From assembly GCA_938005345.1 (NCBI GenBank), contig CALLNG010000188.1, positions 1 through 20,281 of the forward strand: a stretch of DNA of 20,281 bases, written 5' to 3'. The notes below the pieces were generated by a model, which saw nothing but the letters and a program-made list of their open reading frames with translations, did not search any database and was not told where the DNA came from. The position numbers and the translations under genes were made by a program. This document shows positions 6,443 to 16,600 of the stretch, piece by piece (position 1 is the stretch's first letter; every line of letters starts with the position of its first letter). Source of the DNA: an uncultured Clostridia bacterium. Its GTDB lineage: Bacteria > Bacillota > Clostridia > RUG12999.

Positions 6443-6979
6443 GTGTATCCCGTAAATCTGTTTTTCCTTTTTCTTTTCTTGATACTCGCTGGGGTTGCTG
6501 CCGCTCTTATCATAGAGAGGACATGGAGCATGAAAGGCTGGCAACACGTCTTCATCAAGGTACGGGCAATTATTCTGTCGCTCCTTTTGATTGGATTTGC
6601 CGCCGCTTCATGGATATGCAATATGGGGTGGCTTCGCCTTATCGCCATTATGCTATTTCTCCCTTTTTTACACGCTATTATGTTATTGGTCATGAATCTA
6701 TCTACAGCGGCGTACAAAACTAAATCCCGTACATTACGAAGGATCAATTTGCTTTTTTGTATCACATATGTAGCATTCAACCTGTTTCTGCCGGATAGCG
6801 CTATGGAAAAACGGTATTTTTTCTTTGGGCTTGTCCAAAGCAGTTCCTTGTCTAGGGTGGCTGGAATCATCGCCATGATTGTGCTTGCAGTCCACATTCT
6901 CCTATTTATTTTACAAATCATACAAATATTGCAAATAAAAAAGCAAGACTCCGTTTGTGGACACAATGACATCCTATAA
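6443..6979 (+). CDS. Small polytopic membrane protein, unknown function
   Basis: Protein of 178 residues that I do not recognise. The start is GTG at 6443, fixed by GAGGTGAT (6429-6436) six bases upstream and by the promoter just before it. It appears to be almost all membrane: hydrophobic segments at about residues 4-25, 42-60, 62-85, 102-118 and 137-163, joined by short basic loops (KTKSRTLRR near 92-100), and a short polar C-terminus. The positive loops between segments 3 and 4 suggest that side faces the cytoplasm. No cysteine cluster, histidine ladder or catalytic motif is visible. It has its own promoter and no operon partner on either side. A long minus-strand frame lies opposite but has no start signals, so this strand is the coding one. 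Confidence 0.75.
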   Translation: MYPVNLFFLFLFLILAGVAAALIIERTWSMKGWQHVFIKVRAIILSLLLIGFAAASWICNMGWLRLIAIMLFLPFLHAIMLLVMNLSTAAYKTKSRTLRRINLLFCITYVAFNLFLPDSAMEKRYFFFGLVQSSSLSRVAGIIAMIVLAVHILLFILQIIQILQIKKQDSVCGHNDIL

Positions 6980-6996
6980 CGCAAGACGTTTTTGCA

Positions 6997-7011
6997 CAGC
7001 AACCGTTGCTG
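6997..7011. repeat. 15-bp palindrome downstream of the membrane protein gene
   Basis: CAGCAAC-C-GTTGCTG, seven paired bases around one centre base. No T run follows, so it is not an ordinary terminator. It lies about 100 bases before the next ribosome binding site and could be a protein-binding site. Function not known. Confidence 0.4.
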
Positions 7012-7113
7012 CATACACCCCTTCCTGCTCAAACAGTCAGTCCATCATTTTATATCCAGCGTTTTTTGCGTAAATCCGATTTCCCATCTAGCAAGCAAAA
7101 AGGAGGAATCCAC

Positions 7114-7378
7114 ATGTTCAAACAACTGCTGCAAGAATTTCACGCCCTGCCCATCCCAGAGCTGACGCGGGTCACCCAGTTAACCCCGCTTCCTGGCAGC
7201 TATATCAATCTGTTGTGCAAGCTGCCAAACGGGCAAACCGCCCAGCTGCTAGACAATGGCAAAACCTACTACGGCGCCGAGATATGCAAAACGGGCAGCG
7301 GGCGAGACGCAGCTATTGGTTTATGAATACGGAGCGGGCGGTTCAGAGGCGGAACTGGTTCTTTGGAAACACCGCTAA
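7114..7378 (+). pseudogene. Short hypothetical gene, apparently frameshifted
   Basis: ATG at 7114 follows a strong AAAGGAGG (7099-7106). As read, the frame encodes only 70 residues and ends at TGA 7324-7326. The last residues look out of frame: from 7304 the neighbouring frame gives a protein-like continuation (ETQLLVYEYGAGG, then SEAELVLWKHR) ending at TAA 7376-7378, 18 bases before a terminator. Removing one G from the GCGGGC run at 7299-7303 joins the two into an 87-residue protein reading KTGSG-ETQLLVYEYG across the junction. So this is either a recent pseudogene, a sequencing error, or a programmed shift; the first two are more likely. The protein family is not recognised. It has no signal peptide or membrane segment and looks like a small soluble, beta-rich protein. 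Confidence 0.6.
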
Positions 7379-7396
7379 AACAGGTGGATACTGCAC

Positions 7397-7436
7397 AAAA
7401 AAAGACTTAGGACTTCAAAAGTCCTAAGTCTTTTTT
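7397..7436. terminator. Bidirectional terminator between convergent genes
   Basis: Perfect 12-bp stem GACTTAGGACTT (7404-7415) / AAGTCCTAAGTC (7419-7430) with a CAA loop, seven As on the left and six Ts on the right. It closes the plus-strand short gene and, on the minus strand, the lyase gene that stops at 7448. Confidence 0.95.
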
Positions 7437-7447
7437 ATTCTATCTTG

Positions 7448-10249
7448 TTATCCTGCGGAACCCGTCTGCCAAATACCCGCCGGTGTGAGGGGCTTCATCG
7501 CACCATCCCACACATACGCACAGATGCTGACGCGGGAGGCTGTCCGACCGCTGGCATGCTTGGTTTCCAGTTCTTGCGGCAACGTTACCTGCGCCTGCGC
7601 ACTGCCCAGTTCTCCTCCAGCCTTTTCCAGCGGTACGGCAGTCACCGTTAAAACTTCCTGCTTTTGCCAGGTATTTTGACCATCATCGGCATAAAAATCC
7701 CGCTGCACCACCGTAAGGAGCTGCGCCCCATCAGACAGGGGTATGCTAGCATTCACGGTAGCATTGCCGCCCGGCGCAAGCGGCTCCTCACTGGAAAGCT
7801 GCGTACCAAATGGGGTCAGCACGCCGAATGCGGTCTGTGGCACGCGCAGTGTTACCTTGCCGGGCAGCACCCAGTCCGCCTTGCCGCCGCCGGAAAGTAC
7901 GCCGCCTTCTTCCCGCGCCGGATAAAACGTATGCAGTGCGCCGTCCGTCTGGATCTCGTAGCCCGCATCATTGTTGAGCGTTACGGTATTTCCCTGGATT
8001 TCCTCCAGGAGGTGGCCCAGCCCAGTACCGTCTCCAAATGTTTCCATGGCCCAGCGGCCTTGTACCTCCTGCGGCAACGCCGTGTCCAAGGTAAGCTGGC
8101 TGCCCTGCGCAGCTGTCACCTGTGCTACCGTGTCCGCCCCGGCTGCAATCCCGGCTTCCTGTGTGCAAACGCTGCCTTCCCCGTAGACATAACCCCACAG
8201 AGGCGTGCCGCTTGCTTTTTCCCACCGGAGCACCGCAGTACCTGCGCTGAAACGCACGCCGCCGTATTCCTGCGGCGCGGTGCTGTCCGATACATAAATC
8301 CAGTCTTCCCATTCGCCCAAATCCACAATGGCCAGTGCGGCGGCGGGGTTGGAATCAAACGTATGCCACTGCACGTCTTTCACATTGGCAACTTCGTCCG
8401 CACGCGTGCCTTCATAGACGGCGCCGAATACTGTGGTGTCCTCTGGAGTGACCGACCGCCGCTGGTACAGGTGCGGCGGATTGACGTCATCCCGGCGCAT
8501 GCCTGGCATTTGGGACAGGGCATATTCGCCCTCCGGCACGCCTTTTAGGAACAAATGCAGGCTGCTGCCGCTCTCCTGTCCAGTCCATACCATATGGCTG
8601 TCCGCTTCGGCGCTGCCACGCTTCGCTTGGGTAAACAGTGTCTGCCCTGGCATGAGTCCGCGTTTTCCCTCTAACTGCAGGGTTTGCCCCAAATTGGGCG
8701 TCGTGCTGCTAACGGGTGCGTCCATCTGCACTGTCATGGCTTCGTCCTCGCTGCCGCGCAGGAAATTTTCATGCACACTGCCGCCGCGCAGCCGCTGCAC
8801 ATCCAGGGTATAAGAATGGGTATCGTCCACCGCCACAGTCATCAGCAGGCGGCGGTTTTCCTCATTTTCCTGTGCCTCCGGCATCAGCTGCTGTGCCTCC
8901 ACCAGCTGCACCGCGCCGCCAGAGGCGGTTCCGTCGTCATAAGCCAACAGGGTGGGGCGAGTATATTGTCCGGCTAAACTGCCGTAGTTCACATTCTGGC
9001 TCGGCGTAATCCAAGCGTTGTTGTGCGTAACGGTGCTCATGTGGAAAAACCGGTTGGGTTCACTGCCCGCCACGGGATAGCCCGCGTCCGGCAGCAGCTC
9101 CACGCCGCCTGCCCAGTAGGTTAGGCCCAAGAAATTGCCGTGCCCATGCCCGCCGCCATAGGGAATACCGGCTGCCACGGGCGGAAAAACCAGCGATGTT
9201 TGCTGTGCATCCTCGGTAGTACCATGCGTTAATGCATACAGGCCAAAATGGTTGAGCTCAATATTGTCCAGATACGCTTCCTGGATGGGTTTTTCCGGAT
9301 CCGAACTGCCCGTGGGATGTGTATCATGCACAGCCAAGGTGGTACCATTGGGAAATTTGGTCTGGGCGATGGCCTGCTGCGCCGCCGTAATGATGGGCCA
9401 GCGCGCTTTTAAATCCGTATGGTGCAGGTCCAGACCCAGCCACTCATCGGTATAGTCCACCGGGTCGTCCCACAGCGCAATAACATTCACCGCTTCCAAG
9501 CAGTTCCCCATTAGCTGCTGTCCATAGGACGTGGTACCCTCGCTCCACATGCCATCCGCATACCACTGGCTGGGCGCAAACGCGTCATCCAGCAGCGCAA
9601 TTGTACAGCGTATTAGCTCCGGGTCTCCCAAAATATAGGCCGTACCTGCCAGGTTCTTAATGGCGTAACCGCCTAGGTTATTGATATAGCTCCCGCTATT
9701 TTCCTCATACATGCGCCAGCCCAGCGCTGTAAAATATGCTTCCGCCAGCGCATGCGTATCCGTAGAATATGTTTCGTCCAGTTTGGCAAACGCGCCGCTG
9801 TCATAAATCAAATCATAGGCCATAACGAGATAGGCGGGAATGAGATTGCTCATCGCGCCGAACGCGTCGCCGCCGCCGCTGGAAATTGATTCATAATGCT
9901 GTGCACTCAGCACAATGGCATGCAGCACTTTTTCCGCGGTGTCCTCTCCGCCTTCTGCCGCATAAATCTGCGCAAGGCGCGCAGCTTCTTTTTCATAGGC
10001 AGGACGGGTGTACGCATTCGCCGGCAAGGCCGTCTGTACGCGCTGCACATAGTCCGCCGTATCCATGGCAAGCGCCTCTGCTACGGCGGCTCGTTTGGTC
10101 TCCATGTTTTCGCGGATGACATCGCGGGCGGCGTACGTCAGCATACCGTTATATATGGTATTCCCTACCGGATGTGTGACCGCAGCTCCTACCGGCAGGC
10201 AAGTGCAAAGCAGCAACGCAGCCAGCCATAGGCAAATTCGTTGTTTCAT
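7448..10249 (-). CDS. Secreted heparinase II/III-like polysaccharide lyase
   Basis: Predicted extracellular polysaccharide lyase of 933 residues. ATG at 10249 has a GGGAGG ribosome binding site; a signal peptide (hydrophobic residues about 5-22) ends near GAAVTHP. An alpha-helical N-terminal half (about 40-350) includes NNLGGYAIKN (190-199) and DGMWSEGTTSYGQQ (232-245), matching the alpha/alpha toroid of this group. The beta half carries the signature GGGHGHGNFLGL (365-376), then ELLPDAGYP and STVTHNNAW (405-413), corresponding to the heparinase II/III-like domain (PF07940), whose usual form is HxHAD...HN. The last position of the first motif is Asn rather than the common Asp. A C-terminal beta region ends in a WDGAMKPL element often seen in accessory domains. 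Substrate is probably a uronate-containing polysaccharide, but which one (heparin-like, alginate, chondroitin or other) is not readable. It has no SLH domain, so it is released or held by partners. Confidence 0.85.
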   Translation of the reverse strand: MKQRICLWLAALLLCTCLPVGAAVTHPVGNTIYNGMLTYAARDVIRENMETKRAAVAEALAMDTADYVQRVQTALPANAYTRPAYEKEAARLAQIYAAEGGEDTAEKVLHAIVLSAQHYESISSGGGDAFGAMSNLIPAYLVMAYDLIYDSGAFAKLDETYSTDTHALAEAYFTALGWRMYEENSGSYINNLGGYAIKNLAGTAYILGDPELIRCTIALLDDAFAPSQWYADGMWSEGTTSYGQQLMGNCLEAVNVIALWDDPVDYTDEWLGLDLHHTDLKARWPIITAAQQAIAQTKFPNGTTLAVHDTHPTGSSDPEKPIQEAYLDNIELNHFGLYALTHGTTEDAQQTSLVFPPVAAGIPYGGGHGHGNFLGLTYWAGGVELLPDAGYPVAGSEPNRFFHMSTVTHNNAWITPSQNVNYGSLAGQYTRPTLLAYDDGTASGGAVQLVEAQQLMPEAQENEENRRLLMTVAVDDTHSYTLDVQRLRGGSVHENFLRGSEDEAMTVQMDAPVSSTTPNLGQTLQLEGKRGLMPGQTLFTQAKRGSAEADSHMVWTGQESGSSLHLFLKGVPEGEYALSQMPGMRRDDVNPPHLYQRRSVTPEDTTVFGAVYEGTRADEVANVKDVQWHTFDSNPAAALAIVDLGEWEDWIYVSDSTAPQEYGGVRFSAGTAVLRWEKASGTPLWGYVYGEGSVCTQEAGIAAGADTVAQVTAAQGSQLTLDTALPQEVQGRWAMETFGDGTGLGHLLEEIQGNTVTLNNDAGYEIQTDGALHTFYPAREEGGVLSGGGKADWVLPGKVTLRVPQTAFGVLTPFGTQLSSEEPLAPGGNATVNASIPLSDGAQLLTVVQRDFYADDGQNTWQKQEVLTVTAVPLEKAGGELGSAQAQVTLPQELETKHASGRTASRVSICAYVWDGAMKPLTPAGIWQTGSAG

Positions 10250-10268
10250 ATTGGTTTCCTCCCTGGTA

Positions 10269-10290
10269 CAGGCGGCATTTGCCCCGCCTG
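10269..10290 (-). other. Leader hairpin upstream of the lyase start
   Basis: CAGGCGG/CCGCCTG, a 7-bp perfect stem in the 5' untranslated leader, ending about 10 bases before the ribosome binding site. It could influence translation or mRNA stability; no known riboswitch was recognised. Confidence 0.4.
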
Positions 10291-10328
10291 GAAATTGATT
10301 CTACTTCTTGTCGCGCAAGTTTAGTTTT

Positions 10329-10357
10329 ATTATAAACCGTTCCCCCCTGGCAAGCAA
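10329..10357 (-). promoter_or_regulatory. Promoter of the lyase gene
   Basis: On the minus strand TTGCTT (10357-10352), 17 bases, TATAAT (10334-10329); the leader would be about 73 nt. It shows the lyase is transcribed separately from the scaffold gene upstream, which has its own terminator at 10419-10449. Confidence 0.78.
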
Positions 10358-10418
10358 CAAACAAAAACCAAACTTCCAAACAAAAACGTGATATTTGTCC
10401 GTTTTTTGCCTGCTGCTG

Positions 10419-10449
10419 AAAAAAAACAGGGCAGGAAAGTCCCGCCCTG
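10419..10449 (-). terminator. Terminator downstream of the scaffold gene
   Basis: Minus-strand stem CAGGGCGGG / CCTGCCCTG (9 bp, one G-U) with an ACTTT loop and eight Ts after it. It is strong and oriented for leftward transcription, but lies about 210 bases beyond the scaffold stop codon. Confidence 0.9.
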
Positions 10450-10657
10450 CTCTCCCGCCTGCCATGGCAAGCGGCTGTTTTTTCGCAAACCGTGTCCACG
10501 GCGGCAAGTTATTCCAAACCGTTTTCACAGCTTTTATCTTTTCCCCTAGACGGCCGCTGCGTGGAGCGGCTCAAAACCGTGCCGCTACCCGCTGAGTCCT
10601 GGACGGAAATCCCGCCCCTCTACCTATCCTTCGCAGCGCTCCGCTCGATTCGGTTTT
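10450..10657 (-). other. Structured 3' region or candidate small RNA
   Basis: The 208 bases between the scaffold stop and its terminator hold no supported gene but many hairpins. Perfect or G-U-containing stems lie at 10601-10617, 10565-10586, 10490-10501 and 10455-10474 (9 bp with a 2-base gap). A possible long-range closing stem pairs 10634-10646 with 10469-10477, competing with the last hairpin. Two of the stems are complete only on the minus strand, where G-U replaces a C-A clash of the plus strand, so a leftward RNA is favoured. It could be a long 3' untranslated region or an independent small RNA ended by the terminator. I could not match it to a named family. Confidence 0.4.
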
Positions 10658-13600
10658 TTACCAGATAAATTTGGTCACTTCATAGACCACTTTCGCCGCT
10701 TCTGCACGGGTGCACTGCTGTCCCGGCGCAAAGCTGCCATCGCCCATGCCGGAAATGACGCCAGCCTGCTGCAAGGCATAGACGTTCTCTTTGGCCCAAT
10801 CGGAAATGGCGCTGTCATCCGTGAAGGTCTGCCGGTCTTTGTCCGCGCTTAGTTCAATGCCACGCACCTGCGCCGCGCGGCAAATCATGGCTGCCATTTC
10901 TTCACGGGTGATGTCCTGGCCCGTGCCAAACAGGCTGCCGCCGATGCCGTCCACAATACCATTTTGCGCTGCGGAAGCGACATAGGGGTAATACCATTCA
11001 TTTGCCGGCACATCGGAGAAGCTGGCTGTCGCAGTTTCGGAGTACAGCGAGAATGCCTCTACGATAATTTTCACAAACTCTTCCCTTGTCACAGCACGGT
11101 TGGGTTGGAAGGTTCCGTCGCCCATGCCGGACAAAATACCGCGTTTACTCAGTTCCGATACGGCTAGATCCGCCCAAACGGCCTGGTCCATATCGCTGTA
11201 TCCAGACAGGGTACCGTTGCCGGAAGGCTGTGGCGTGGTCTGCGGTGTGGTGGGAGTAGCTGGCGTTCCGCCGCCTGTTCCCGTGACAGTGGAGCCGCCG
11301 CTGCTGGGCCGTCCGCCGCCGCCACCGCCGCCGATACTGCCAGAGCCGCCGCCCGTTCCCGTTCCTTTCACTATTACAGCGTCAAAGGTCTTGGTACGCA
11401 CTTCATCGCCGTTGGTGATGGTGGCTGTTAGTACTACGGAGGTATCCTGTGCCGGCCGGATGACGGTTCCATCTGCGCGAATCACACTCTCGTTGGAAGA
11501 CGTCCAGGTAATGGTGGAACCATAGGTTCCTTTGATGCGCAAAATGAGGTCGCTGGTAATCGCGTTCAAATTCGACGCGCCTTCAATTTGCAGTTCGCGG
11601 GTATCCCGTTCAATCGCTGGTTCCGGTATGACATGCACGATACGGGATGCAACGCCGATGTTGCCCGCCGCATCCGCGACAGAGTAGGTAAGGACATAGT
11701 CGCCTAACACTTTAGTGTCAACAGATCCCTCTACAGTAATCTTGCTTGTCACATCTACGCCGTCATCTGTGGCTTTGGCACCGGCTTCCTCGTAAGTATA
11801 GCCCTGCCATACCTCCACTTCCGCTTGGCCGTTTAGCGTCACAACCGGAGGTACAACGTCTTCGCCTTCCGGTACCACGCTGACGGTGCGGGTCTTTTGC
11901 GCGGCACGGTTGCCTTTTTGGTCTACCGCGTCATAGGTGATGGTATAATTACCCAATTCCGCTGTGTTCACCGTGTCGCCGCCCACAACGATTTCTACGT
12001 CTGGGTCAATGTTGTCCAGCGCGTATGCGCCTGCGTCCTCATAGACACTGTTTTGATGAACACGTACTGTTGCGGCGCCGTTGAGGTAAATCACCGGCGG
12101 CTGTGTATCCACTTCGTGTACAATCACCGTACGTGTGACAGACGGCGCAGTGTTGCCGAATCCGTCGTCTACGTTGTACACCAGGGTATACGTGCCAATG
12201 GTATCCGTGGAAACTGTGACGAGCGCGGACAAATCCAATCCGGTTTCATCCGTTGCGGTCACACCCGGATCCACAAATTCTGTGCCCACTTCCACCATCA
12301 TCTCGCTTTCACCGTTGAGGGCGAGCGTCGGCGCGGCAATGGGTTTATTATACACTTCCAGCTCGCGGATAGAGAATGCGCCGCTCCAGGACGTGTTTAT
12401 TTCTGCAACATGCATCCGTACTTTGCGCGCCTGCACGCGGTCAAAGGAAATATCCTGTACCGTCCAGTTGCTTGTATCCTGAACGTCCGCAAGTTGAATC
12501 CAATCGCTGTCCCCCGGTGTTGCCGATGCAGTATAAAGCAGCTGGAACCGGTACAATTTCGGCTGAGAACTGCTGTTATAAATCCGAATACGGTTAATGT
12601 CCTGCGTTTCTCCCAAATCAACGTCGTAGTCCACGTTCACCGTGGTGCTGTAGGCTTTGACCTCGGTTGTATAGTCGCTGTCCACCAAGTTGGCGTTGGC
12701 GTCGTTTTCCGTCTTTTTGCCTGCTGCCAGGTTTCCGCATGCTACGCCATGAGACGGTGTTGCCATAGCGCCTGTAACAAGGTGGGAAGAAATCGTCACT
12801 TTAATATAGTTGCCACGGTCCGCTGGCGTCATGGTATAGGTCGCGCCAGTTGCGCCTGGAATTTCTTCAAATCCAGAATTAATGGAACTGGACCGTACCC
12901 ACTGGTAATCCGCGTTTTCCGGGCTGTAGCCGTCCCACGCATAGGTAACGCGCAGTTCGCTGCCTGGGTTCAAATCGTCCCATGCCAGCTCAACGGTGCC
13001 ATCCACCACGTGCACGGTGCGCTGCACGGATACTGCTGCGGTTCCGGTTTTGTCCTTCACGTCATAGGTCAACACATAATCGCCAATGGTATCGGTTTTG
13101 ACTTCGCCCGTTACGGTGATATCGTCTGAAATGTCTTCTCCGTTTTCATCTACGGCTACCGCGCCGGGGTCGTTGAATGTGATCCCCTGCGGAATGGTCA
13201 TTTCCGCTTCGCCATTTAAGGTAATGACGGGCGGCATAGTCTGGCGGTATGCCTCCAAGCCGCTGATTCCCACTTGCTCCGCGCCTGCCGCGTTGATGGT
13301 CAGCCGCAGTGCTACGGCCTGGATGTTGCCAAATGCTACCCGCGCCAGCGCGCTGTCCTGGGTATCTAATGAAGTCCATGCGCCGTCCGCTGCTTGCTGG
13401 TATTCCAATGTATAGTCCGTAACTTCTGCCGATCCATCCAGATACTGTACACGCAGCGCATTCACTTCAGACAGCGCAGCAAAATTCATGACAATCTGCG
13501 CTCCTGCGGCGGTCAGCGTCATGCCGGTATCCATCCGCCCATCGGTCAATAAGTCTGCTGTACCCTCCGTACCGCCTGTCACACTGGGTTGGGTTCCGAA

Positions 13601-16600
13601 TAGCAAATCTCCCCCTCCCACGGCGTTGCGGCTCATGGAAGCTGCTTTTCCGCCCGGTACGGTGACAGCAACGCGGACATAGTTTCCACGGTCTTCGTTT
13701 GCCAGCCGGTAGGTTGCCGATGTTGCATTTTCAATGGGTTGATAATCGCCGTCGATTTCCGATGCCCGCATCCATTGGTAAGTCGCGCCCTCTGGCGCTT
13801 CGCCGTTTGCAAACGCCACTTGCAGCCATTTACGGATAGCGGTGCCATTCGGCGCAGCCACATCTAGTTGCATGGGATGCACGATGACGGTCCGCGTCAC
13901 TTGGTCTGCCGCGGTGCCATCCGGCGCAGATACATCGTAGGTCACGGTATAGGTGCCAGGAGTCGTGGTATCCACTGTATCGCCGCCCACCACAATGTCG
14001 CTGTCCGCCAGTCCGCCGCCCTCATATTGTACGGTTGCGCCAGGTTCTGTATAGGTGTCGCCCACATACAGTTCCATGGTTGCCTCGCCCTTCAGCGTGA
14101 TCACTGGTTTGGCTTCCACCACCCGGACGGTTCTCGTCACTTGGTCTGCACCCTCTGCGTCATAGGTAATCACATAAGTTTTCACAACATTGGTATCCAC
14201 TTTGTCGCCGCCTACGGTGACGGGAATGCTGGTGAAACCATCGGCTGCAATTGCCGTTGCGCCCGGGTCGGTAAAGGGATCGCCCTTTTGCACATCCATC
14301 ACGGCAGCGCCGTTTAGTGTAATAACCGCCTTGGGCTGCGCGTAACTGTTCATAACTTCCATTTCTTTCAGATTGAACACGCCGCTCCAATTCTGGTTAA
14401 TATCGGTCACACAAAACCGGATATACCGCGCTTTGACTGGCTCAAAGGCAATGGTTTTGGTAGCCCAGTTTTCATTATCGTACCCCGTGTCCGCCGGATT
14501 GTCGCCATAGGCCACGGTTGTCACATCTATCCAGTCCTCGCTGTTCTGCGCAGCCCACGCCTTCAGCGCTGTGGAATCTGTTGGTTTTTCCACATTGGTA
14601 TACTGCACTTTGTAACCAAGGATTACTTCCGTTGTAGCATAGTTATACAATGTCACCTGGTCTATATATTGCGCGCTGCCCAGATCCACGGCATGCGTAC
14701 CTGTGGTTTTACTGTACTGTGTACGCACATAGGTATCCATATTGCCGTCCGTTAAATTAGCTGCTGTAGTGTTATATGGCGTATAGTCCAGTGTCACTTC
14801 CTTGCCATAGGCGAGATTGCCCACACGCACGCTGCTTCCACTTTGTATCGGGGCCCCGCCACCATCCAACGTGACAGAAACACGGATGTAATTGCCCATG
14901 TCCGTATCCCGGATCGTATAGGTTTTACCTGTCTCTCCATCAATCGGGGTATAGGTTCCGGTAGCGGTAGCGGAAATGCTCCACTGGAACGTTGCATTGT
15001 CATAAGCGCCGTTTGCATAGGAGGCGGCCAGGGTTTTCCCGTAGCCTGTGCCGTCCGGCGCTGCAATAGACAACGGTTCCGCATATACATTGACGGTACG
15101 CGTTACGGTATCTGCTCCTTCCAGCGTATAGGTCAAGGTCTGTTCACCCATTTGGGTTACGTCAATGTTACCGTCTACTTTAACCTGTTCTGTCAAGTCT
15201 TCATCGTTTGTTCCTCTTGCCAGGTACCCCGGATCCACAAACTTCTGTCCATATAGGTGCTGTATCTGTGTATCACCGTTGAGGTAAATTCTGGGTTTTT
15301 CCAGCGGACGTTTGAACACTTCAATTTCCCGGATAGAAAACAGCGGCCCAGCACCGTTGACACGCGTGATACAAAACCGGATGTAGCGTGCGTCCACAGA
15401 AGCAAATTCTAAAACTTGTTGTTTCCAGTTTGTTTCATCCGTCTTTTCCAAAACGGTGGTCCAATCCGCACTATCCAGAGCATCGTCCCGTCCTTCCGTT
15501 TTGCTGGAAACCTGTACAGAAAAATCATATATTTTTCCGCTGCCCGCGTGCGTTTCGTACACTACCATTTGATTCACTTTTTGTATGCTTCCCAAATCAA
15601 ACATATAGCTTACGTTGTTCGTAGAGCCATATTGATGGCTGATTCCCGCTGCAGTTGTCCCGTCTGTGAGCGCGCTGATGGACGCGGTTTTGGACGGGTC
15701 GCTGTGCAGCGCCGTATTGGAAACGGCAGTTAATCCCGCAACCAGGTTGCCTGCCGCCGCGCTGTTGGACGCGGTCACCGCGCTGCCGCCGGAAGGCGTG
15801 ACCACCAGGCGGAGGTATTTGCCGTAATCTGTGTCTTTTATGGTATAGGTTTTGCTGTTCGCACCGTTTATGTTGGTAAACGTACCGTCTATCGCATCGG
15901 CGCTTTGCCACTGGTAGGCGGTTCCCGCCGCATCGTAGTCCGCTTTATATGCGCCGCGCAGCACTGCGCCTTCGCCCGTGCCGCCCGGTGCGCTGACCCA
16001 CACCGCATCGCCGTCATATACAATCACGGTACGCACTACGGTATCCGCTGCAACGTCTCCGTTTTTCACATCGTACTTTAGCTGGTAAACACTTGCGCGT
16101 GTGGTGTCCACTGTCCCAGTCACTACAACGCTTTCCTCTGTATTTGCCGCTGTCGCGCCCGGGTCTTCAAATGCCGTGCCCTTTGCAACGTACATGGTTG
16201 CATCGCCGTTTAGCGTGATGACGGGTTTGTCGCCCACAGGCGGGTCAACCGGGCCAGGATCTTCTTGGCTCATGCAGTACACTTCCATCTCGCGCAAATC
16301 AAAGGATCCACTCCAACTGGTCGCTTTTGTTACGCAAAAACGGACATACCGGGCGTTCACCTTGGTAAAATCAATCACCAATTCCGTCCAGTTGGTGTCG
16401 GCAGCGCCGCTGTTTTCCGTTTCCACATCTATCCAGTCTTTGCTTTCCAAACTATTCCATGCCTTTAAGGCATTGCTCTCTTCCGGCATAGATACATTGG
16501 TATATTGCACCTTGAACTGCTCAACTTTTTGCGATGTCGTGATGTTGCGCACAATGACGCGGTTAAAATCCACCGCTTCTCCTAAGTCCACTGTAGTGGT

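Noticed and set aside
6250..7032. Minus-strand open frame of 260 codons opposite the small membrane protein gene
   Set aside because: No ribosome binding site or promoter on that strand; composition is Arg/Lys/Cys-rich and unlike a folded protein, while the plus strand has a promoter, ribosome binding site and clear membrane segments.
10301..10528. Minus-strand frames between the scaffold and lyase genes
   Set aside because: They run through the terminator hairpin and the lyase promoter, so they cannot be real genes.
11204..11365. GC-rich simple repeat as a CRISPR array or independent tandem repeat
   Set aside because: It is in frame within the scaffold gene and encodes a Gly/Pro/Thr linker; no regular spacers.
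11897..13129. Plus-strand open frame of 410 codons antisense to the scaffold
   Set aside because: It mirrors the repeated Ig/F5-8C codons, is His/Arg/Cys-rich, and lacks start signals. Other long plus-strand frames across 7664-20000 fail for the same reason.
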